From Opitutia bacterium (GTDB lineage: Bacteria > Verrucomicrobiota > Verrucomicrobiia > Opitutales > Opitutaceae): 64,000 bases of DNA. The notes under the pieces were generated by a model that saw only the letters and a list, made by a program, of their open reading frames with translations, made no database searches and was not told the DNA's origin. Every line of letters starts with the position of its first letter. Within the stretch, counting starts at the first letter, position 1. Both the position numbers and the translations under genes were made by a program. The DNA is taken from contig JACPIS010000001.1 of the NCBI GenBank assembly GCA_016187925.1, positions 1 to 64,000 on the forward strand, given 5' to 3'. Below are positions 20,802-29,953 of this stretch, one piece after another.

Positions 20802-22076
20802 TCAAGCCGTCCCGGAATCGGGATGTGCCTCGTCGTCCGCCGCCGGTGATTCGACGGAGGCGAACAGGGGTTCGGCGCCCGTGATCTGCGCGCCCTCGCG
20901 CGTCCAGCGGTAGAGCAGCGGCCCGCGCGCGCGCTTGAGCGACTTGAACAGCGCCCTGTCCACGCGCTGCTGCAACGTCAGCTCCTCCACGCCCGCCGCG
21001 CTGCAGTTGAAGATCTTCGCGTAGCCCTTGTAGATGCGCGGATCGCCGAGGATGCGGGAGGCACCCGTATCAGTCTCCTCCTGTAGCGACGCTCTATGGG
21101 CGCCGTCAGCGGCCTCTCCAGTTTTTCTCGCCAGCACCAAAAAACTATACGGCAGCGCGCGCAGATCGATGCCGGCGCGCTGGCCGAAGCGCACCCAGTT
21201 AGAGTCGGCGAAAATCTCCGGCGGCGGCGACGCGAAATGGTGGCACCAATGCCGCGCGTTCTCCGGCGCCAGCAGGCCGCACGCCGCCTGGTGCGTGCAC
21301 GGCGCCACGACTTCGAACGCGCTGCGCCATTGCTGGCGCCAGCCGACGAGCGCGCGGCTGACCTCGTGCGTGCCGGGCTCGACCCAGAGCACGGTCTGCG
21401 CGCGGGCGATCAACTCGCCCAGCTCAGCGCGCGCGGTGTCGTCGAGCTCGTTGAGCACATGGCTGACCACCAGCACGCCGATCGGTGCGTCGCCGCGCAG
21501 GTCGCGTACGCTCGCGCGCTCGACCGTCAGCCCCGGGAACTGCTTCCGCGCCGTGTGCTCCGCGTAATCCATCGCCAGCGCTGAGTGGTCATGCACCACC
21601 AGTCGCGAGAAATGGTGCGCGCTGAAAAACTCCGTCACCCGCCGGCCCGCGACACCGCTGCCGCAACCCCAGTCGAGGATATCGGACTTGGGGTGGAGCG
21701 GATTGACCTCAATCCGCTCAGAGCGCGTTGGGGTCAGCGCGCTCCACCTATCACCGGCGGTAGGGGGAGGCGAGTCCGTGTCCGAGCCTGTCATTGCGAG
21801 ACGGCCGGCTTCGCCCGACGGCGAAGCAATCCGGCTGACTGGATTGCCACACCCGCCGTTGGCGGGCTCGCGATGACAAAGCGGAGGCGCCCAGCCGCGC
21901 TGCCGCAACTCACGCAACACGGCGTCCCATTTCCAGCCGATGCGCTCGCCGTAGGTCAGGTCGTAGCACTCGAGGTCGGTCAGCGTGTGCCAGTAGGGGC
22001 CGGCCGACTTTGCGTCCGTCAAAAACGTCTCCCGCAGCCGGTCGAGCACCTCCCAGTCGAGTGATTCCCAGTTCAT
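20802..22076 (-). CDS. Rsm22-family class I SAM methyltransferase with in-frame repeat insertion
   Basis: The 424-residue product matches the small-ribosomal-subunit Rsm22 family. SAM motif I is DWGCGSG (about 132-138). The family motifs WVEPGTH, CTHQAACGLL and HWCHHF are present; in Rsm22 proteins cysteines of this region bind an Fe-S cluster. Family knowledge points to ribosomal RNA or ribosome assembly, but the exact target is not known. Residues about 65-130 are not family sequence: they are encoded by two palindromic repeats (21692-21748 and 21790-21877) that keep the frame open and end just before motif I. The last codons also contain the activator site of the next operon. Confidence 0.85.
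   Translation of the reverse strand: MNWESLDWEVLDRLRETFLTDAKSAGPYWHTLTDLECYDLTYGERIGWKWDAVLRELRQRGWAPPLCHREPANGGCGNPVSRIASPSGEAGRLAMTGSDTDSPPPTAGDRWSALTPTRSERIEVNPLHPKSDILDWGCGSGVAGRRVTEFFSAHHFSRLVVHDHSALAMDYAEHTARKQFPGLTVERASVRDLRGDAPIGVLVVSHVLNELDDTARAELGELIARAQTVLWVEPGTHEVSRALVGWRQQWRSAFEVVAPCTHQAACGLLAPENARHWCHHFASPPPEIFADSNWVRFGQRAGIDLRALPYSFLVLARKTGEAADGAHRASLQEETDTGASRILGDPRIYKGYAKIFNCSAAGVEELTLQQRVDRALFKSLKRARGPLLYRWTREGAQITGAEPLFASVESPAADDEAHPDSGTA
20810..20823. promoter_or_regulatory. Upstream activator site TCCC-N6-GGGA (ATPase-ADOP operon)
   Basis: TCCCGGAATCGGGA is centred about 130 bp upstream of the predicted start. It lies inside the last codons of the Rsm22-like methyltransferase gene, so its conservation there is not explained by intergenic position. 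Confidence 0.72.
21692..21748. repeat. Palindromic repeat inside the Rsm22-like gene (GGTGGAGCG...CGCTCCACC)
   Basis: The 57-bp element has terminal inverted arms GGTGGAGCG and CGCTCCACC, with an internal CGGATTGA/TCAATCCG pairing. It is translated as part of the insertion before SAM motif I. Confidence 0.75.
21790..21877. repeat. Palindromic repeat inside the Rsm22-like gene (GTCATTGCGAG type)
   Basis: The 88-bp element begins GTCATTGCGAG and ends CTCGCGATGAC, near-perfect inverted ends. GAAGCAATCC and GGATTGCC lie in the middle. This style of dispersed repeat occurs between genes in many bacteria. Here it is within a coding region and in frame. Confidence 0.78.
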
Positions 22077-22108
22077 TTCCGATGGAGGCTGAAATGCGGA
22101 CGCGGATT

Positions 22109-22134
22109 GGCCACAAAAAACACGAAAACGGCAA
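22109..22134. repeat. A-rich direct repeat, first copy
   Basis: GGCCACAAAAAACACGAAAA followed by CGGCAA lies between the two methyltransferase genes. A similar block is at 23542-23567, so the repeats flank the gene at 22137-23468 in direct orientation. Confidence 0.4.
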
Positions 22135-22136
22135 TG

Positions 22137-23468
22137 CTACGGCAGATTGAAATCCAGATGCCGCGCGAGCGCCTGGGTCCTGATGCCGTAGAAGGCGGCG
22201 AGGTCGCGGATGGCGCGGGCGTTTTTCTCGCGGAGCGTAGGGGCATCGGGTGCGGGGCGCTTGGTGGCGGCGATCATGAGGTTCTTCGCCGTGTGCTCGG
22301 TGGAGATGAACTCGAAGACCTTGGTGTCGTAGCCGGCCCAGTCGAGCAGGAGCGCGCGCAGGGCGTCGGTGGCGAACTCGGCGTGGCGCTCCTGGAAAAT
22401 CCCGTGGCGCAGTGCGGGGGCCAGCACCGGCGCCGCGGTCAACTGCGGGCGCAGCTCTTTCTGGCAGCAGGGGGCGACGACGAGCAGCGACGCGCCGGCG
22501 GCGAGGCCGCGGGCGAGGGCGTCGTCGGTGGCGGTGTCGCACGCGTGCAGCGCGATGAGCACGTCGAGCCGGTCCAGCCGGGCGTCCTGGATGGTGCCGG
22601 CCTCGAAGCGCAGATGCGCGCGCTGGGTGTCGCGCGCGATGTCGTTGCAGAGCTGTACCAGCTCAGGACGGAACTCGATGCCGCGCACGTGTGCCGGGCG
22701 GTGGGCGACGAGGTTGAAGTAGTCGTGCGTGGCGAACGTCAGGTAGCCCTTGCCGCAGCCCATGTCGGCGATCTCGAGCGGGCGGGGGTAGGGCGAGGCG
22801 TCCCCGCCGAGCCGTTCGGCCGGGTGTGATGCTTTGGCCGAGTCGAACGGCGTCGGCTCACCGGGACGGCGCTCAGTGCTGGTGCCTGAGCGGTTCGCCC
22901 GACCTTCGGATTCAGGCGTGCCGGCGGGACCAAGCAGATTCGCATCGGCGACGAGGTGGCTGAGGATCTCAACGAACTTGTGGATCTGGCGGTGCTTGTC
23001 GGCGAGGCCCTCGCGCACGACGCCGGCGGAGTTGGTGACGCCGAGCGCGTGCAGCCAGCCCTGGCTGTCGGCCGGGAGCAGGCGGGCCTTGGTGCGGTCG
23101 TGGCTGGCCTCGGTATTCACCGGGGCGGCCTTGCCGAAGGTGAGGCGTGGCTCGCCCTTCTTGTTGTATTCGAGCTGCACGGTGCGGGCGGGAGTGAAGA
23201 GGTGCGCGCTGTGGAAACCGGTGCCGATGAGCTCGCCCAGCTGCCGGAGCGCCTCCGCGGGCGGGTGGTTCTTCGTCACGTCGTTGGTGGCGTGCCGCCA
23301 GAGGAACGAGTAGTGTGTGGCGCCGCGCAGGGCGACCGGCCGGACGAAGAGGTTCTCCAGCGACGGCTCCGTGCCGCGCGGCTTGCCGAGCGTGAGCTTC
23401 ACGAGCGCGCCGTCGTGCACGCTGGCGGCGAGCAGGCGGAGAAATTCGTCGCGAGGAGCGGCGGTCAT
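22137..23468 (-). CDS. Class I SAM methyltransferase (Methyltransf_32 type) with in-frame repeat insertion
   Basis: The 443-residue product has an N-terminal domain (SFLWRHATNDVTKNHPPAEA), then a Rossmann methyltransferase fold. Motif I is DMGCGKGYLTFA (about 234), motif II GIEFRPELV, then ALHACDTATDDAL and VVAPCCQKEL, the signature of the METTL25-like/Methyltransf_32 group. The substrate is not known. Residues about 181-227 are low in family character and are encoded by a repeat block at 22787-22926 that starts with the family A core, so the element landed in frame just before motif I. The ATG at 23468 was chosen because upstream codons look like untranslated, repeat-containing DNA. It lies 60 nt upstream of the Rsm22-like gene on the same strand. 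Confidence 0.85.
   Translation of the reverse strand: MTAAPRDEFLRLLAASVHDGALVKLTLGKPRGTEPSLENLFVRPVALRGATHYSFLWRHATNDVTKNHPPAEALRQLGELIGTGFHSAHLFTPARTVQLEYNKKGEPRLTFGKAAPVNTEASHDRTKARLLPADSQGWLHALGVTNSAGVVREGLADKHRQIHKFVEILSHLVADANLLGPAGTPESEGRANRSGTSTERRPGEPTPFDSAKASHPAERLGGDASPYPRPLEIADMGCGKGYLTFATHDYFNLVAHRPAHVRGIEFRPELVQLCNDIARDTQRAHLRFEAGTIQDARLDRLDVLIALHACDTATDDALARGLAAGASLLVVAPCCQKELRPQLTAAPVLAPALRHGIFQERHAEFATDALRALLLDWAGYDTKVFEFISTEHTAKNLMIAATKRPAPDAPTLREKNARAIRDLAAFYGIRTQALARHLDFNLP
22787..22926. repeat. Family A-related repeat block inside the methyltransferase gene
   Basis: It begins GGTAGGGCGAGGCGTCC and continues into CGCCGAGCCG, matching one half of the palindrome at 181-234. 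The rest is rich in short inverted repeats. The block is translated without a stop. The right edge is approximate. Confidence 0.6.
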
Positions 23469-23541
23469 TGCCGACGAGGATAGCGATTCTGCGGCGATTG
23501 CGAGCCGCGATGCGCCTAAAGCCAGGCCAGTCCGGAAGAAT

Positions 23542-23567
23542 GGCCACAAAAAGCACCAAGAGCGCAA
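23542..23567. repeat. A-rich direct repeat, second copy
   Basis: GGCCACAAAAAGCACCAAGA followed by GCGCAA resembles 22109-22134. It lies in the 265-nt gap (23469-23733) before the methyltransferase. That gap also holds the perfect 17-bp palindrome GCGGAATTGAATTCCGC and no gene that I can support. Confidence 0.4.
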
Positions 23568-23733
23568 AAAAACAAACCAAGCATGACCGATTCGCGGAGT
23601 GCCATAAGAAGGGACGAGAAACTGCCCCTGGAGCGGAATTGAATTCCGCGCACCTCCAGGCGCCGGCTCAATTGCTCAACCGCCCGACCTTTGTGTTTTT
23701 CTTGGCGAACACTGCCTTGGCCTGTGCCCGGGC

Positions 23734-24597
23734 TCAGTTCAGCTTTTTGAGCGACTCGAGCGCTTGCCGGAACTTGGGGTTGATCTTCAGCGCCGTCTCG
23801 TAGAGTGCGCGCGCGGCGGCCTTGTCGCCCTGCTTCTCGAAAATCATGCCGAGGCGCCAGTTGACGGCGTCGTGTCCGGGCTGGCCGTTAGGCGGCGTGA
23901 CGCTGAGGCATTGCTTGAGCGTCTCCACGCCGCGCTCCAGCCGCGCGCCGGAAATGGCGGCGAGGCGGCCAGTCTGGAACAAGGCACCATAGTCATTGGG
24001 GATGGCCTTGAGCACCTCCTCATATTCGGCAAACGCCAGATCGTATTTCTTGTCGGTGGCGTAGAGGGTGGCGTAAGCGCGCCGTCCCAGGGCGGGATCG
24101 AGTTTCCTGATCTCGGCGGCTTGCGCATAAGCCTTGTCCATGCCGCCGCCCACGAGGGCCGGAGCCTGCCGGGCATACTCCAGCACACTGAAGCGGGCCG
24201 CGATGTTTTTGGGGTCAAGTTCGATGGCTTTCTCGTAGGCCGCGCTGCATTTGCCGGCCCATTTCATCTTGGAAAGCAGGCCGGCCTTCTGGGCGGTGAG
24301 TCCGTAGGCGTCGCCGAGCCGGTTGAAATACTCGCTGTTGCTCGGTTCGAGCGTCGTGGCCTTTTCCAATGCGGACACGGCGGCCTCTTGCTTGTCCTGA
24401 TTCAGCAGGGCGCGGCCGAGCAGATAAAACGCCTCCGCGTTCTGCGGCTCGGTGGCGATGCTCTTTTCAAGCATGCCCTGGGCCTCGGCCCATTTTTGCC
24501 CGGCGAACAGGGCGTTGGCCCGGTCGCGCAGCGCGGGCTCGGCGGCGCCGCCGGTCAGGGCCAGCAGGGAGAGGAAGAAGAGAAGTGTACGGAACAT
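23734..24597 (-). CDS. Exported TPR-repeat protein
   Basis: The 287-residue product starts with a signal peptide (MFRTLLFFLSLLALTGGAA). It is then filled with tetratricopeptide repeats: RANALFAGQKWAEAQGMLEK, NAEAFYLLGRALLNQDKQEA, NSEYFNRLGDAYGL, and a last unit with GMIFEKQGDKAAARALYETA. It should be a periplasmic or membrane-attached helical scaffold for protein contacts. It lies 150 nt downstream of an ADOP gene and is the last gene of the run that begins at 36408, so it may belong to the sigma-54-controlled unit. Confidence 0.85.
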   Translation of the reverse strand: MFRTLLFFLSLLALTGGAAEPALRDRANALFAGQKWAEAQGMLEKSIATEPQNAEAFYLLGRALLNQDKQEAAVSALEKATTLEPSNSEYFNRLGDAYGLTAQKAGLLSKMKWAGKCSAAYEKAIELDPKNIAARFSVLEYARQAPALVGGGMDKAYAQAAEIRKLDPALGRRAYATLYATDKKYDLAFAEYEEVLKAIPNDYGALFQTGRLAAISGARLERGVETLKQCLSVTPPNGQPGHDAVNWRLGMIFEKQGDKAAARALYETALKINPKFRQALESLKKLN

Positions 24598-24634
24598 GTG
24601 GTTGAGAAACGTTGGGAGGAAAATTGTTTCAAGT

Positions 24635-24747
24635 TTACTCGGCCCGCAACGCGACCAACGGCCGTCGCTCCGCCAGGCCGGAGCCAAGGCCAACGAGTGC
24701 CGCGGAAGTGAGTGGAGGCGCATGGTACGGGAATGGGTGACGCTCGC
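24635..24747 (-). repeat. Duplicated ADOP gene tail plus short repeat element (copy a)
   Basis: A second copy of the last ~21 bp of the ADOP gene (GGCCCGCAACGCGACCA, encoding VALRAE-stop on the minus strand) lies at 24635-24658. It is separated from the real gene end by ~90 bp containing GCTCCGCCAGGCCGGAGCC. Copies b and c show the same plan. Confidence 0.6.
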
Positions 24748-27159
24748 TCATTCGGCCCGCAACGCGACCATCGGGTCGACCTTGGCCGCGCGGCGGGCGG
24801 GCAGCCAGGCAGCGAGGGCCGAGACCAGAACCACGAGCAGGGCGACCGCGGCGAGGAGCCAGGGATCGCGCGGGTTGGTCTGGAAAAGCAGGCCTTCGAG
24901 CAGGCGACCGGTGGCAAGATAGCCGAGCACGCCCGCGCCGAGCCCGAGGATGACGGGCCGGAGATATTCGCGCACGACCGCCGCGGGCAGCGCGTCGGGT
25001 GTCGCGCCGAGCGCGAGGCGCACGCCGAATTCCTTGCGGCGGCAGGCCACCGCGTAGGCGACGATGCCGTAGAGGCCGAGCGCGGTGAGCAGCGTCGCCA
25101 CCACCGCGAAGGCGATGATCAGGCTGGTTTGGAAGCGTTGCGGCGACACCGCCCCGGTGGCGATGTCGGCGAGGGTCTGGAACGACGTGAGCGGCACCTC
25201 GGGGTCGACGGATCGCACCGCGGCGCGCAGTGGCGCGACAGCGGCCTCGGGCGCGCCGCGGGGACGCACGATGAGGTTGGTCCGCCCCTGCGCCCAATAG
25301 CCGAACGGACGGTAGATCGTAGGCACCGGGTTGCGGTCGGCATCGGCGCGGACGTCGGCCACGACACCGACGACCACGGACTCGTTTTCGCCGTTGCGGG
25401 TGAGGCGGCGGCCGACGGGATCCTGCCCGGGCCAGAGCACCCGGGCGAGCGAACTGGAGATGACGACGGTCTCGACGCGGTCGTCTCCGGCGCGGAAAGT
25501 GCGTCCGCCGAGCAAGGGCAGGCCGAGTGCGCGGAAATATCCCGGACTGACCATGCGCGTGTTGACACTGGGACGCTCCGCCTCGGTGCGGCCGTCGCCG
25601 ATCACCCAGATCTTGTCGACCCAGGTCTCGCCTTGCAGCGGCAGCTTGTTGGAGATGGCCGCCGCCTCGAACTCGGGCACGCCGGCGAGGCGTCCGAGCA
25701 GGCGGTCGTAGAATTCCACGCGACGCTCCGGCGTGTCGTATTTGTCGGCCGGCAGGATCACCTGCGTGGCGAGCGCGCCGCGGGCTTGGAACCCCTGGTC
25801 GGCGTGGATAAGCCGGTGGAAACTGTGCGCGAGCAGTCCGGCGCAGGCGAGCAAGACGACGCTGAGCGCGGTCTGCACGGTGACGAAGAGGCGGTGGCTG
25901 CGGCCCGTGCGATGCGAGCCGGCCAGCGTGCGGCCCCCGGCGCCGAGTTCGGAGCCGGGCGCGCGGCGCGCCAGTTGCCAGGCTGGCGCGAGTCCGGCCA
26001 GCAGGCCGCAGGCCAGCGTGAGCAGGAGGGCGAAGAGCGTCACGGTCCCGTCGAGCGCGACCTCGCCCAAGCGGGGCAGGCTGGCCGGCGCGAACAACGG
26101 AAGCAGACTCACCGTCGTGTCCGCGAGGAAGAGTCCGCCGAGTCCGCCGAGCGCCGCCACCAGCAGTGGCTCGAGCAGGGCGAGCCGGAAGACGCGGCCG
26201 GGCGAGGCGCCCAGCGCGGTGCGGAGCGACATTTCCGGGCGGCGTTGCTCGGCGCGCGCCAGCAGCAGACCGGCGAGATTGCCGCAGCCGATGAGCAACA
26301 CCGCGGCCACGGAGCCAGCCAGCAACAGGAGACTGCGCCGGCTGTGCCCGACCACGCGCTCGTGCAGCGGCGTGACGACCCCGCGCAGTTCGGCCTTCTC
26401 CCCGGCCTCACGGGCGATGTCGACGGCCAGGGCGTCGAGTTCCCGGCGGGCGGCATCCGCGGTGACCCCGGGGCGCAGACGGGCGAAGACGGCGTAGTTG
26501 TGCCGGCCCCATTTGTCGGCGAGTTCCTCGGGGGCGAGCGTCATGGGCTTGAGCAGGTCGGGCTCGGAGTAGCCGGCCGGTACGAGGCCGAGCGAGGCGA
26601 AGGCCGGCAGCGGCGGCAGCACGCCGACGACCGTGTGCACCTTGCGATCGACGAGCACCGTGCGGCCGACGATCATCCGGTCGGCTTGGAAGCGCGTCCG
26701 CCAGAGCCGGTCGGAGAGCAGGACAACATCGCCGTGGGTGCCGCGCTCATCCTCGGCCGTGAACGTGCGGCCGAGCGCCGGGGCGAGTCCGAGCGCCGGC
26801 AGGAAGCTGGCGGTCGCATGGGTCAGCGCGACCGGCGTGGCGACGCCGGCGTCGTGCAGCGCCACGACCGCGGGGCTGGCGATGCCCAGTTCGGTGAACG
26901 AGTGCGCGCGATCGCGCCACGTCTGATAGTGTGCGGCGTTGACGGCGAGCGGGCTCGCACTGAGGACGGGCACGTGTTCCCGCAGGAAGACGAGGCGATC
27001 CGGGTCGGTCAGCGCGAGCGGGCGCAGCAGCACGCGGTTGACGAGGGAGAACATCGCCGTGCTGGCACCGATGCCGAGGGCGAGCGTGAGCACGGCCACG
27101 AGCGTGAAGCCGGGGGTTTTGAGCAGCGAGCGGAGGGCGAAACGAAAGTCTTGGATCAC
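24748..27159 (-). CDS. ADOP-type FtsX/MacB permease (4 of 10)
   Basis: The 803-residue product has the N-terminal signature [20 protein letters not shown]. Its first periplasmic domain (LREHVPVLSASPLAVNAAHY) carries LSDRLWRTRFQAD and TVVGVLPPLP. Transmembrane segments occur around 20-42, 270-295, 320-345 and 365-390, and three more after 680. FtsX motif EMSLRTALGASPGR is slightly off the usual ELAIR form. It ends VDPMVALRAE. It is the last ADOP of a four-gene run with no ATPase of its own. Confidence 0.93.
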   Translation of the reverse strand: MIQDFRFALRSLLKTPGFTLVAVLTLALGIGASTAMFSLVNRVLLRPLALTDPDRLVFLREHVPVLSASPLAVNAAHYQTWRDRAHSFTELGIASPAVVALHDAGVATPVALTHATASFLPALGLAPALGRTFTAEDERGTHGDVVLLSDRLWRTRFQADRMIVGRTVLVDRKVHTVVGVLPPLPAFASLGLVPAGYSEPDLLKPMTLAPEELADKWGRHNYAVFARLRPGVTADAARRELDALAVDIAREAGEKAELRGVVTPLHERVVGHSRRSLLLLAGSVAAVLLIGCGNLAGLLLARAEQRRPEMSLRTALGASPGRVFRLALLEPLLVAALGGLGGLFLADTTVSLLPLFAPASLPRLGEVALDGTVTLFALLLTLACGLLAGLAPAWQLARRAPGSELGAGGRTLAGSHRTGRSHRLFVTVQTALSVVLLACAGLLAHSFHRLIHADQGFQARGALATQVILPADKYDTPERRVEFYDRLLGRLAGVPEFEAAAISNKLPLQGETWVDKIWVIGDGRTEAERPSVNTRMVSPGYFRALGLPLLGGRTFRAGDDRVETVVISSSLARVLWPGQDPVGRRLTRNGENESVVVGVVADVRADADRNPVPTIYRPFGYWAQGRTNLIVRPRGAPEAAVAPLRAAVRSVDPEVPLTSFQTLADIATGAVSPQRFQTSLIIAFAVVATLLTALGLYGIVAYAVACRRKEFGVRLALGATPDALPAAVVREYLRPVILGLGAGVLGYLATGRLLEGLLFQTNPRDPWLLAAVALLVVLVSALAAWLPARRAAKVDPMVALRAE

Positions 27160-27199
27160 AGGAGCACGATGGGATCAGGGAAGTGAGACAGGGCGGCAC

Positions 27200-27283
27200 T
27201 CACTCCGCCCGCCGGGCGATCCCCCGCCTGCGCCCTGCGGGCTTTGGCGCGGCGAGAAACACAGGTGGGAGCAGAGGTGACAT
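27200..27283 (-). repeat. Duplicated ADOP gene tail plus short repeat element (copy b)
   Basis: The minus strand can encode a 27-residue peptide beginning MSPLL and ending RRAE-stop, almost the same start and end as copy c (MSPLL...ALRAE). AGCAGAGGTGACATG is shared with copy c. It fills most of the gap between two ADOPs. Confidence 0.5.
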
Positions 27284-27306
27284 GCTGAAGGCGGGCTCAA
27301 GTTCGC

Positions 27307-29715
27307 TCATTCGGCCCGCAGCGCGACCATCGGGTCGATGTGCGCGGCGCGACGGGCGGGGAGCCAGCAGGCGAGTGTGGCGACGGCGAGGAGCAGGGCG
27401 GGCACGCCACCGTAGATGAGGGGATCGCCAAAGCGGATGCCGATGAACTGCGCGCGGAGCGCATAGCCGATGGCCAGCGCGAAGACCCAGCCGATGCCCG
27501 CACCGACGAGCACGACGCGCAGACCTTCCCAGATCATCAGGCGGACCACTCCGGACGGGGTCGCGCCGAGGGCGAGGCGGATGCCGATCTCGGGCATTCG
27601 TTGGGCAAGCGAGTAGGCGATGACGGCGTAGAGGCCGATGGCGGCCAGTGCGAGTGAGAGCGGCGCGAGCACGGCGAGCATCCGCGCCGGCATGCGCTGC
27701 AGCACGAGGCTGTTGTCCACGTGCGTGGCGAAAGTGCGCGTGTCGAGCAAGGCGACCTCGGGATCGATCGCGTGCACGGTCTGGCGCAAGGCGCCGAGAA
27801 TGGCGCGCGGATCACCGGAGGTGCGCACGTGCAGCGTGGGGGCGAAGATGAGCTGGCGGCGCATGGTGAGCCACGCCATCGGCTTCGGGGCTTCGTTCAG
27901 GTTTTCGTATTTCGCGTTCCGCACGACGCCGGCGACGACGAAGGTGGTATCGTTGATGATGAAGCGATGGCCGACGGGCGAGCCTTCGGGCCAATAGCGT
28001 TGCGCCATCGCCTCGTTGACGACGGCATCGAACGGCAGATCGCGGCGGGCGAGCGGCGCGAGGTCCGTGCCCTCGGTGATCGTCAGGCCCATCGCGGCGA
28101 GGTAGCCCGGCGTGACGTCGCAATAAAGCGCCTTCCAGTTTGGGTCGAAGGGCTTGCCCTCGACGGCGAAGACGCCGCGCGGGTAGGCGATCACGTCGAG
28201 CGGGACCTTGCTGGCCGCACCGGCGGCGACGACGCCCGGCGTCTCCCGCAGGCGGCGGAGGGTTTCCTCGAGGAAGGCGTGGGCGTTGGCCTCGGTGTAG
28301 CCGCGGCCGGCGAGGTCCACGTTGGCGAGCATGATGTGGGGGGCGTCGAATCCGGTGTCGGCCGCGAGCGCGTGACGGAAGCTCTGGTAAAAGAGTGCGG
28401 CGAGCACGAGCACCACCAAGGCGGCGCCGACCTCGGTGGCGACGAGCGCATCGCGCAGCCAACTGCGGCGCGAGGAGGAGTGTCCGCCGCGCAGGGCCTG
28501 GAGGACGTCGGCGCGCACCAGCTGCCAGGCGGGCGCGAGCCCGAAGAGGATGCCGCAAGCCGTGGCGATGCCGCCGGCGAAGACGAGGGCGGTCCAGTCG
28601 AGCTCGGGCGCGATCTTGACGGGCAGGCCGCCGCCGGAGGGCAGGGGGAGATTCTTCACCGCTTCGACGCCCCAGAGTGCGCAGAGCAATCCGCTCGCGG
28701 CGCCGATGAAGGCGAGCACGACGCTCTCCGCGAGCAATTGAAGGAGGATGCGGGAGGGTGCGCCGCCTACGGCGAGGCGAACGCCGATCTCGCGCTGGCG
28801 GGTGGAGGCGCGCGCGAGCAGGAGATTGGCGGTGTTGATGCAGACGACCGCGAGGATGAGCAGGGCGAAGGCTTGGAGTGTCGCCAAGGAGATGACGATG
28901 ATCTGGCCGCCGCGCGGCGAGCGCCACAGTGGCAGCAGACCGTAGCCGAGCCCGCGGTTGGTCTCGGGGTAGGTGGCGAGGAGCTTGTGCGCCGCAGCGT
29001 CGAGCTCGCCCTGGACCTGAGCGAGCGGCACGCCGGGCCGGAGCTGGACCAGCATCGTGTAGGGACGCGAGGTGCGCGAGGTGAGTTCCTCGGTCGCGGG
29101 TTGAAGCACCGGAGCGAGGGTGGCCGGCAGCCACACGTCGAAGGCGAGGGCGTTGTAGCCGCCTTGGAAACCACGTGGGGCGACACCGATGATGGTGAGG
29201 AGCGCGCCGTTGAGTTTCAACTGGCGGCCGACGACATCGGCCGCGCCGGCGAATTGCTTCCGCCAGAAATCGTGGCTGATGACGACGACCGGCGCGCCGC
29301 CGGCCGCGGCCACCTCGTCGGCGTGGAAAAAGCGTCCTTGTTGCGGCTGCAGGGCGAGCGTTTCGAAGAAATTCGCCGAGACGAATTCGCCGAACGCACG
29401 GGCGTCGCGCTCGGTATTGCCGAGGTAAAAGGAGCGCGGACGTTGCGCCGAGATGGCGGCGACGGACGGCACCATGGCGCACAGGTCCTGGTATTCGCGC
29501 CAGGAGGTGGAGACCCAGTTGCCGGTGTCGTCCTTCACCTCGAGCGACATCACGAGCGGCGAATCGGCACCGGGCAGGGGGCGCACGATGGCGTTCCTGA
29601 GCCAGCCGAAGACGACGGTGTTGGCCCCGATGCCCACGGCGAGTGAGAGAATCACGACCGCGGTGAGAAACGGTGTGCGGGCGAGGCTGCGGATGAGAAA
29701 GCGGAGGTTGATCAT
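27307..29715 (-). CDS. ADOP-type FtsX/MacB permease (5 of 10)
   Basis: The 802-residue product begins LRFLIRSLARTPFLTAVVIL. The first periplasmic domain has the conserved ISHDFWRKQFAGA and LLTIIGVAPRGF. The central helix is VVCINTANLLLARASTRQRE and the FtsX motif is EIGVRLAVGGAPSR. A second duplicated half ends IDPMVALRAE. Topology matches the other ADOPs. It shares the strand and direction of its neighbours, with 238 nt to the upstream ADOP. Confidence 0.93.
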   Translation of the reverse strand: MINLRFLIRSLARTPFLTAVVILSLAVGIGANTVVFGWLRNAIVRPLPGADSPLVMSLEVKDDTGNWVSTSWREYQDLCAMVPSVAAISAQRPRSFYLGNTERDARAFGEFVSANFFETLALQPQQGRFFHADEVAAAGGAPVVVISHDFWRKQFAGAADVVGRQLKLNGALLTIIGVAPRGFQGGYNALAFDVWLPATLAPVLQPATEELTSRTSRPYTMLVQLRPGVPLAQVQGELDAAAHKLLATYPETNRGLGYGLLPLWRSPRGGQIIVISLATLQAFALLILAVVCINTANLLLARASTRQREIGVRLAVGGAPSRILLQLLAESVVLAFIGAASGLLCALWGVEAVKNLPLPSGGGLPVKIAPELDWTALVFAGGIATACGILFGLAPAWQLVRADVLQALRGGHSSSRRSWLRDALVATEVGAALVVLVLAALFYQSFRHALAADTGFDAPHIMLANVDLAGRGYTEANAHAFLEETLRRLRETPGVVAAGAASKVPLDVIAYPRGVFAVEGKPFDPNWKALYCDVTPGYLAAMGLTITEGTDLAPLARRDLPFDAVVNEAMAQRYWPEGSPVGHRFIINDTTFVVAGVVRNAKYENLNEAPKPMAWLTMRRQLIFAPTLHVRTSGDPRAILGALRQTVHAIDPEVALLDTRTFATHVDNSLVLQRMPARMLAVLAPLSLALAAIGLYAVIAYSLAQRMPEIGIRLALGATPSGVVRLMIWEGLRVVLVGAGIGWVFALAIGYALRAQFIGIRFGDPLIYGGVPALLLAVATLACWLPARRAAHIDPMVALRAE

Positions 29716-29855
29716 GAAGAGGGTGGAACTGACTGGGATGGTGGTCGCGGAGTCTCGGTGCGGGCTGCAGGGGCGTTCGGCGCGCAGGGGGAAGTAGCGG
29801 ATAGTGGGTAGCGGGTGGTGAGTAGGGGGCGCTGGGGCGGTAGAGAGTCGCGGAA

Positions 29856-29945
29856 TCTTTCTCTTACTCTTACTCTTTCGTCAGATGTGTGGGCGAGCGG
29901 TAGGTGCGGGTTGGGTGGAGAGAACGGGAAAGATTAAGAGAAAGA
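29856..29945. repeat. Pyrimidine/purine-rich inverted repeat between ADOP genes
   Basis: TCTTTCTCTTACTCTTACTC at 29856-29875, continuing TTTC, faces GAAAGATTAAGAGAAAGA at 29928-29945. The arms can pair imperfectly. The surrounding 29716-29953 gap is composed of short G/T-rich repeats and holds no gene. The base composition differs sharply from the flanking genes. Confidence 0.5.
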
Positions 29946-29953
29946 GGAATGAT

